Source of the DNA: Bacillota bacterium | Lineage (GTDB): Bacteria > Bacillota > Clostridia > Lachnospirales > Lachnospiraceae | Assembly (NCBI GenBank): GCA_023399455.1 | Contig: JAEWPN010000203.1 | Span: forward strand, 1-30,865 | Length of the DNA: 30,865 nt | Direction: 5' to 3' | In this document: piece after piece, positions 27,060 to 30,865 of the stretch | Layout: the number at the start of each line of letters is the position of its first letter | Position numbering within the stretch: position 1 is the stretch's first letter | The notes under the pieces: model-generated | What the model was told of the DNA's origin: nothing | What the model saw: the letters and a program-made list of their open reading frames with translations, nothing else | Databases searched by the model: none | Position numbers and translations under genes: made by a program

Positions 27060-27065
27060 ATTATA
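27060..27065 (-). promoter_or_regulatory. Possible -10 box of the GH94-phosphomutase operon
   Basis: TATAAT on the minus strand about 75 bp before the GH94 start, within the 145-bp gap after the dipeptidase gene. I see no convincing -35 at 16-18 bp, which would fit an activator-dependent promoter, but the call is weak. Confidence 0.3.
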
Positions 27066-27137
27066 TATCGCCAAGGAGAACGGGCACATTGCTAAGTATG
27101 TTAATATTTGTATTTTGTTGTTCGATTGCTTTACCGC

Positions 27138-28154
27138 TCACAATAACTCTTTGTAAAGCCGCAGAACATTTTTATAGAAGATCTTCTCTACCTGGTCATT
27201 AGAAAATCCCGCCATGCAAAGGGCTTCCGAGAGTTCCTGAAGATGCGAATAGTCGGGCAGCTCTTCATGCCCTTCTATCCCGTCAAAGTCGCTTCCAAGA
27301 CCGAGGCAGTCAATGCCTCCGACATTAGTGATATATTTCGCATGCTCTACAATTGAAGCAATTGTACCTGTATTCTTTTCCCCTTTTGACACCTCTGTCA
27401 AAAAATCGGGGCAGAAATTAAGCCCTATCACTCCGCCGCGCAATGCTATCTTACGTATCATTTCATCCGTTAGATTCCTTACCCATGGACAAACTGCTCT
27501 GGCATTGGAGTGACTGGCCACAAAAGGCTTTTTCGTAGTCTCAAGCACATCGTAAAAGCCCTTGTCGGACAGATGAGATACATCGATGATCATTCCGATA
27601 CGTTCCATCTCCGTCACGATTTCTACCCCCTGCTCAGTCAGTCCGTTCTCCGTATCCGCAATCTTATAGAAGGGAACACTCTCACCCTCTATCTGACGGC
27701 CTTCATAGTTCCCCGCACGCACATTGGGATGGCCTATTTCATTAGGATAATTCCACGTCAGAGTCATCATGCGCACACCAAGTCTGTACATATCTCTAAG
27801 ATAGGCGAGGTTTCCTTTACAGACAGCGCCCTCTTCTACCGTGAGCAGCGCTGATATTTTGCCTTCTGCAATATTTTTCTCAATATCCTTCCAACAAAAA
27901 ACAGGAGCAATCATGTCCCTGTTTTTTCCCAATTCATTATAATACAGGTCCGCCATCCGCAGGAATTCTTCCAAAGGATTCTCAGCCCTCTCCTTATGGA
28001 TGAAGATGGCGAAATTCTGCAAAAGGGCATCACCCTTATTCAGCTTCGTCAAATCGATGTGGCAGTTGTTTCTGCGCAGGCTCTCGTCCTGACCTTCTTT
28101 TATCCTTTTATATAATTCGGAAATCGTGTCGCAGTGCATATCTACAGCCTTCAT
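27138..28154 (-). CDS. Membrane dipeptidase family protein (peptidase M19)
   Basis: 338 residues, metal-dependent TIM-barrel dipeptidase related to renal dipeptidase. The zinc ligands are present: H7 and D9 (DMHCDT), bridging Glu at 107/108 (TVEEGAV), H194 (DVSHLSD) and H215 (ASHSNARA), plus D289 (LGSDFDG). No signal peptide or anchor is seen, so it is probably cytoplasmic and hydrolyses dipeptides, perhaps including D-amino-acid-containing ones. The ATG follows AGGAAA. It starts 30 bp behind the PfkB-like gene in the same direction and probably shares its promoter. Confidence 0.93.
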   Translation of the reverse strand: MKAVDMHCDTISELYKRIKEGQDESLRRNNCHIDLTKLNKGDALLQNFAIFIHKERAENPLEEFLRMADLYYNELGKNRDMIAPVFCWKDIEKNIAEGKISALLTVEEGAVCKGNLAYLRDMYRLGVRMMTLTWNYPNEIGHPNVRAGNYEGRQIEGESVPFYKIADTENGLTEQGVEIVTEMERIGMIIDVSHLSDKGFYDVLETTKKPFVASHSNARAVCPWVRNLTDEMIRKIALRGGVIGLNFCPDFLTEVSKGEKNTGTIASIVEHAKYITNVGGIDCLGLGSDFDGIEGHEELPDYSHLQELSEALCMAGFSNDQVEKIFYKNVLRLYKELL

Positions 28155-28183
28155 TTTCCTATTCCCTCACTTCTGCCTTATTC

Positions 28184-29101
28184 CTATCTTCCGTCCCTCC
28201 AGATCAAATTGCGCCATTGTACAATTTGCTCCTCTGTCAAGAATCCATTAGAGGTTCCCATAAAACCTATTTTATAGGAAGCAAAAAGGAGCGCGTTCTT
28301 CACCGCGAACACTGAATCCTGTGTCTTATTATAAAAATGAAGGAAGCAGGAAAACAGCGCATTACCGGCACCAACCGTATTCACCAGTCCGTGGGTCCTC
28401 ACCGTATTATAATGAGCGATGATGTTTTTGTTCTTATCATATAATATGAGGCCTTCCGCTCCCTGACCTAAGATAATGATTTCCGGCCGATATTTTGCCG
28501 CAAGAGACTTCACGAATTCATAGGGTTCTTCAATCAGATGATCGTCGCTGACATACAGAATGTCGGCAGCCTTCAAATAATCCTCGTTATAGCAGATCTT
28601 GCTTTCCTGATATTCTCTGATATTTACTGCGATAGGCTTGCGAAGTTCCTTACCGATTCCAATAAGAGGCCGACAGAAATTAGCGTTGGACAATACGAGC
28701 ATCTCCGCTCTCGCTGCGCGCTCCTCGAATAAATGCAAATCATAAGAAGTCTCCCTCAAATCCTTAATATCCTCAAAAATCTGCTGTTTCCTCTCTTCAT
28801 CATAAAATACTGCTGCAGTAGGTGTATTCTGAAGCAGGGGTAATATATAATCGGTTACCAGTGTTACTTCGCTTCCCTTGGGGTTAATCAGCTCCATGCT
28901 TTCATCGACGCCCACCATGGACATGAAATCCACTGAGTTTCCCAGCCACTTTAACGCTAGGGATTCATTATAAGCATCCCCTCCGGCGTTTATAAAGATG
29001 GTACCAGGTTTATTCGTCACTCCACAGTATTCGATCGGAATCTTATCCACCTTAATGATCGTCTCTTTCTGTACAATTCCCGCCACTAAAAATTTACTCA
29101 T
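28184..29101 (-). CDS. PfkB/ribokinase-like protein with altered catalytic motif
   Basis: 305 residues from ATG 29101, with AAGGGG upstream; an in-frame ATG at 29230 would place the promoter inside the gene and encode an odd AT-rich 43-residue tail. The ribokinase-fold pattern is present: the N-terminal KFLVAGIVQKE strand, NAGGDAYNESLALKWLG (substrate/glycine region), and the C-terminal signature NTVGAGNALFS (from N241). In active PfkB kinases this reads DTxGAGD, with the last Asp as catalytic base; here both Asp positions are Asn (N241, N247). It may be a pseudokinase, a ligand-binding protein, or a kinase with altered chemistry. It is transcribed with the dipeptidase gene and divergently from the DUF6062 gene. 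Confidence 0.85.
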   Translation of the reverse strand: MSKFLVAGIVQKETIIKVDKIPIEYCGVTNKPGTIFINAGGDAYNESLALKWLGNSVDFMSMVGVDESMELINPKGSEVTLVTDYILPLLQNTPTAAVFYDEERKQQIFEDIKDLRETSYDLHLFEERAARAEMLVLSNANFCRPLIGIGKELRKPIAVNIREYQESKICYNEDYLKAADILYVSDDHLIEEPYEFVKSLAAKYRPEIIILGQGAEGLILYDKNKNIIAHYNTVRTHGLVNTVGAGNALFSCFLHFYNKTQDSVFAVKNALLFASYKIGFMGTSNGFLTEEQIVQWRNLIWRDGR

Positions 29102-29134
29102 ACCTGCCCCTTCTCCGCTACACATTTTATAAAT

Positions 29135-29163
29135 ATTATACCATATGTTCCAAATATAGTCGA
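29135..29163 (-). promoter_or_regulatory. Promoter of the PfkB-like/dipeptidase operon
   Basis: -10 TATAAT (29135-29140), a 17-bp spacer, and -35 TCGACT (29158-29163) on the minus strand, about 35 bp before the chosen start. Its -35 overlaps the -35 of the divergent promoter at 29160-29189. Confidence 0.65.
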
Positions 29164-29189
29164 CAAAGAACGAATTTTTCATGTATAAT
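29160..29189 (+). promoter_or_regulatory. Promoter of the DUF6062 gene
   Basis: -35 TCGACA (29160-29165), an 18-bp spacer, and -10 TATAAT (29184-29189). The AT-rich tract downstream holds further TATAAT-like sequences, so additional starts are possible. The leader contains a small CAGAC/GTCTG hairpin ahead of the ribosome binding site. Confidence 0.6.
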
Positions 29190-29285
29190 TGAAAATATAT
29201 AATCAAAATATAATTTATATACAATTCCATTTATTATAAAAAGCAGACATCTTAGGTCTGAAAATATAGCTGGAGGCTGTAACAT

Positions 29286-30047
29286 ATGAAAGAAAAACTA
29301 TATACGATCCCCCTAAACGATGCGGTAAACGCAAATGACGAATGCCCCTTTTGCATTATCGAAAGAAATGTTGAACAGGATTTATTGGATTTCGTACTGG
29401 GCTCCGGCTCTTCCTATATGGAAAGTGACGTGCGCGGCATGACGGACAAGGAAGGCTTTTGCCGAAATCATTTCAAGAAAATGTTCGAATATGGAAACAC
29501 TCTCGGAAACGGCTGGATCCTGAAGACTCACTACGTTCGCATGAATCAGGAGATGTCGGAGCAGTTCAAAGCCTTCTCACCCAAAAAATCCTCTCTCTTA
29601 AACAAGCGGGGGAAAGGCGAGGGCCGTCAGAATTCCATCGGCATCTGGGCGGCGGAAAAAGAGAATTCCTGCTATATCTGCAAGCAGTTTAACGAAACCT
29701 ATGACAGATACATGGATACCTTCTTCATTCTATATCAGAAAGACAGTGCTTTTCGCGAAAAAATAGAACACAGCAAAGGTTTTTGCCTTCACCATTTCGG
29801 AGATTTGTGCGAGGCTGCTGAAAGCAAGCTCAGCAATAAAGAAAAAACGTCATTCTACCCTGCGATGTTCTCTCTCATGGAGAGAAACATGAAGCGCATG
29901 GCTGATGACGTAGCTTGGCTCGTAGAAAAATTCGATTACAGGAATAAGGATGCGGATTGGAAGGCTTCCAAAGATGCTGTCCAAAGGGGAATGCAGAAAT
30001 TAAAGGGGGGCTATCCGGCCGACCCACCCTATAAAATGAACAAGTAA
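29286..30047 (+). CDS. DUF6062 family protein with duplicated Cys/His motif
   Basis: 253 residues, soluble, function unknown. GGAGG lies nine bases before the ATG. I recognise the family from its start MKEKLYTIPLNDAVNANDEC. It has two matching halves: C20-x2-C23-x35-C59-x2-H62 (CPFC...GFCRNHF) and C129-x2-C132-x34-C167-x2-H170 (CYIC...GFCLHHF). The spacing and ligand types suggest two similar metal (zinc-like) sites or redox-active pairs. The charged C-terminal third looks helical, and no membrane segment or signal is seen. It is transcribed divergently from the PfkB-like gene and converges on the TetR gene. No enzymatic role is claimed. Confidence 0.82.
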   Translation: MKEKLYTIPLNDAVNANDECPFCIIERNVEQDLLDFVLGSGSSYMESDVRGMTDKEGFCRNHFKKMFEYGNTLGNGWILKTHYVRMNQEMSEQFKAFSPKKSSLLNKRGKGEGRQNSIGIWAAEKENSCYICKQFNETYDRYMDTFFILYQKDSAFREKIEHSKGFCLHHFGDLCEAAESKLSNKEKTSFYPAMFSLMERNMKRMADDVAWLVEKFDYRNKDADWKASKDAVQRGMQKLKGGYPADPPYKMNK

Positions 30048-30073
30048 CAAGTAATTCCAGCAGGGTTCCTCAC

Positions 30074-30688
30074 CTACTTGCAGGCTAATTGCTTTATCAT
30101 GTCCAGATAGCCGTTGATCTCCTCGTTTAACATATCGGGATGGAAGGCCCCCTCAAAAAAGCTCCTGTTCATTATACCCTGAATCGTATATTCGATCATA
30201 CATGAAAGCTTTGCCGGGTCCGCGCCATGCTTAAAGGGAGATAGGTCTGCCCTATTCATAATAGCCTCCCTCGCCTCCTTAAGGACGTTCTTCTTCTCTT
30301 CGGCAGCTAACAGCGCCTCCTTCACGTCCTCCCATCCGGTACGATCTATAAACTTCTGCATATAAGGATAATTCTTGAGCACTTGGAATTTAGCCGCTTC
30401 TATCTGCTTCAACAGGAGAAAAAAGTCCTCTTCTTTCTTACCTACGCGGGTTGAAAGTTCCAAAGACATAAAGCGTACGCTGTAATCTATGAGAAACTCA
30501 TAAAGTCCCAGCTTGCTCGTAAAATAATGAAACAGCAATCCCTTGCTTATTCCAGCCTCTGCCACGATATCGTCCGTACTGGCATGCCTATAGCCATTCT
30601 CCGCGAATATTTTCAAAGCAGCGTTTATCATTCTATCTTGTTTTTCTTTTTTTAGATCAAAAAATTTCTCATTCACAGTATTTTCCAA
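30074..30688 (-). CDS. TetR/AcrR family transcriptional regulator
   Basis: About 204 residues. The N-terminal HTH (residues about 19-65) has the family pattern: MINAALKIFAENGYRHASTD, then DIVAEAGISKGLLFHYFTSK. The C-terminal all-helical ligand domain shows no motif that would name the effector. The start is uncertain: TTG 30688 has AAAAGG almost touching it, and GTG 30676 has the same site 14 bases upstream; no ATG is better placed. It probably represses its own promoter and perhaps a gene beyond the right edge of the window. Confidence 0.88.
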   Translation of the reverse strand: MENTVNEKFFDLKKEKQDRMINAALKIFAENGYRHASTDDIVAEAGISKGLLFHYFTSKLGLYEFLIDYSVRFMSLELSTRVGKKEEDFFLLLKQIEAAKFQVLKNYPYMQKFIDRTGWEDVKEALLAAEEKKNVLKEAREAIMNRADLSPFKHGADPAKLSCMIEYTIQGIMNRSFFEGAFHPDMLNEEINGYLDMIKQLACK

Positions 30689-30706
30689 GTCCTTTTTTCG
30701 CAGTTA

Positions 30707-30723
30707 TTGACTTTATTGGTCGA
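30707..30723. promoter_or_regulatory. Candidate TetR operator
   Basis: TTGACTTTATTGGTCGA is an imperfect 17-bp dyad (T-GAC...GTC-A) located between the -10 box and the TetR start. Position and symmetry fit autorepression; the partner protein has not been shown to bind. Confidence 0.35.
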
Positions 30724-30728
30724 TTTTT

Positions 30729-30757
30729 AATATAACATATTTTCACAATAGATACAA
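30729..30757 (-). promoter_or_regulatory. Promoter of the TetR gene
   Basis: -35 TTGTAT (30752-30757), a 17-bp spacer, and -10 TATATT (30729-30734) on the minus strand. To the right, at 30820-30850, a TTGACA on the plus strand may belong to a divergent gene outside the window, but its -10 is not clear. Confidence 0.5.
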
Positions 30758-30865
30758 TAAAGTTTGATATTTTATATTTAACAAAAAAATTATGGTTTTT
30801 TTATACATATTCTCTTTTCAATTTGACAAAATAGTATTAATATGTTTCTATAACCTCGAAATTGA

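Noticed and set aside
29141..29153. A GAACATATG match in the PfkB-like promoter resembling the LexA boxes
   Set aside because: Only one half-site is present (GAACATATGGTA); the second GTTC arm is missing, so LexA binding is not supported.
29102..29230. A 43-residue N-terminal extension of the PfkB-like protein
   Set aside because: This stretch contains the promoter (TATAAT at 29135-29140) and encodes an AT-driven Tyr/Ile/Asn-rich peptide without family similarity.

Overview
The window looks like chromosomal DNA from a low-to-medium-GC Firmicute, most probably a Lachnospiraceae/Clostridium cluster XIVa relative. The grounds are AddAB instead of RecBCD, ECF vitamin transporters, a TPP riboswitch in front of thiT, Gram-positive (DinR-type) LexA boxes, a YesM/YesN-type two-component pair, a DUF6062 protein, and strong AGGAGG-type ribosome binding sites. 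Nearly all genes lie on the minus strand; only the cupin gene (2619-3089) and the DUF6062 gene (29286-30047) are on the plus strand. No rRNA, tRNA, CRISPR array or intact insertion sequence was seen.

Left end (1-2480): an accessory or prophage-like island with two paralogous collagen-like, tail-fibre-type genes. The first is cut by the window edge. Both have the same N-terminus and nearly the same promoter, and in each promoter a perfect LexA box (GAACATATGTTC) fills the -35/-10 spacer. About 1 kb of AT-rich, degraded-looking DNA separates them. A small cupin gene follows.

3.1-8.4 kb: vitamin and small-molecule uptake. thiT (thiamine ECF S component) has its own promoter, a TPP riboswitch and an overlapping terminator/RBS hairpin. 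A compact operon then encodes an S component of unknown substrate (UPF0397-like), a fused double ATPase (EcfA-EcfA'), EcfT and a patatin-like lipase. The EcfAA'T module could also power ThiT.

8.4-16.5 kb: recombinational repair. A NagD-like HAD phosphatase, addB and addA run in the same direction. A 31-bp stem-loop repeat upstream of addB recurs once, between the patatin gene and thiT.

16.6-27 kb: sugar sensing and phosphorolysis. A GH94 phosphorylase closest to N,N'-diacetylchitobiose phosphorylase is directly followed by an alpha-phosphohexomutase, which suggests a route from disaccharide to sugar-1-phosphate to sugar-6-phosphate. Downstream come a YesM-type histidine kinase, a lipoprotein solute-binding protein, a YesN/AraC-type regulator and a methyl-accepting chemotaxis protein, in that order, with no ABC permease. 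This looks like a sensory module in which a binding protein informs transcription and possibly chemotaxis.

27-30.9 kb: a membrane dipeptidase (M19) gene in an operon with a PfkB-like protein that has Asn in place of the usual catalytic Asp; a divergently transcribed DUF6062 protein with two matching Cys/His clusters; and a TetR regulator with a candidate autoregulatory operator.
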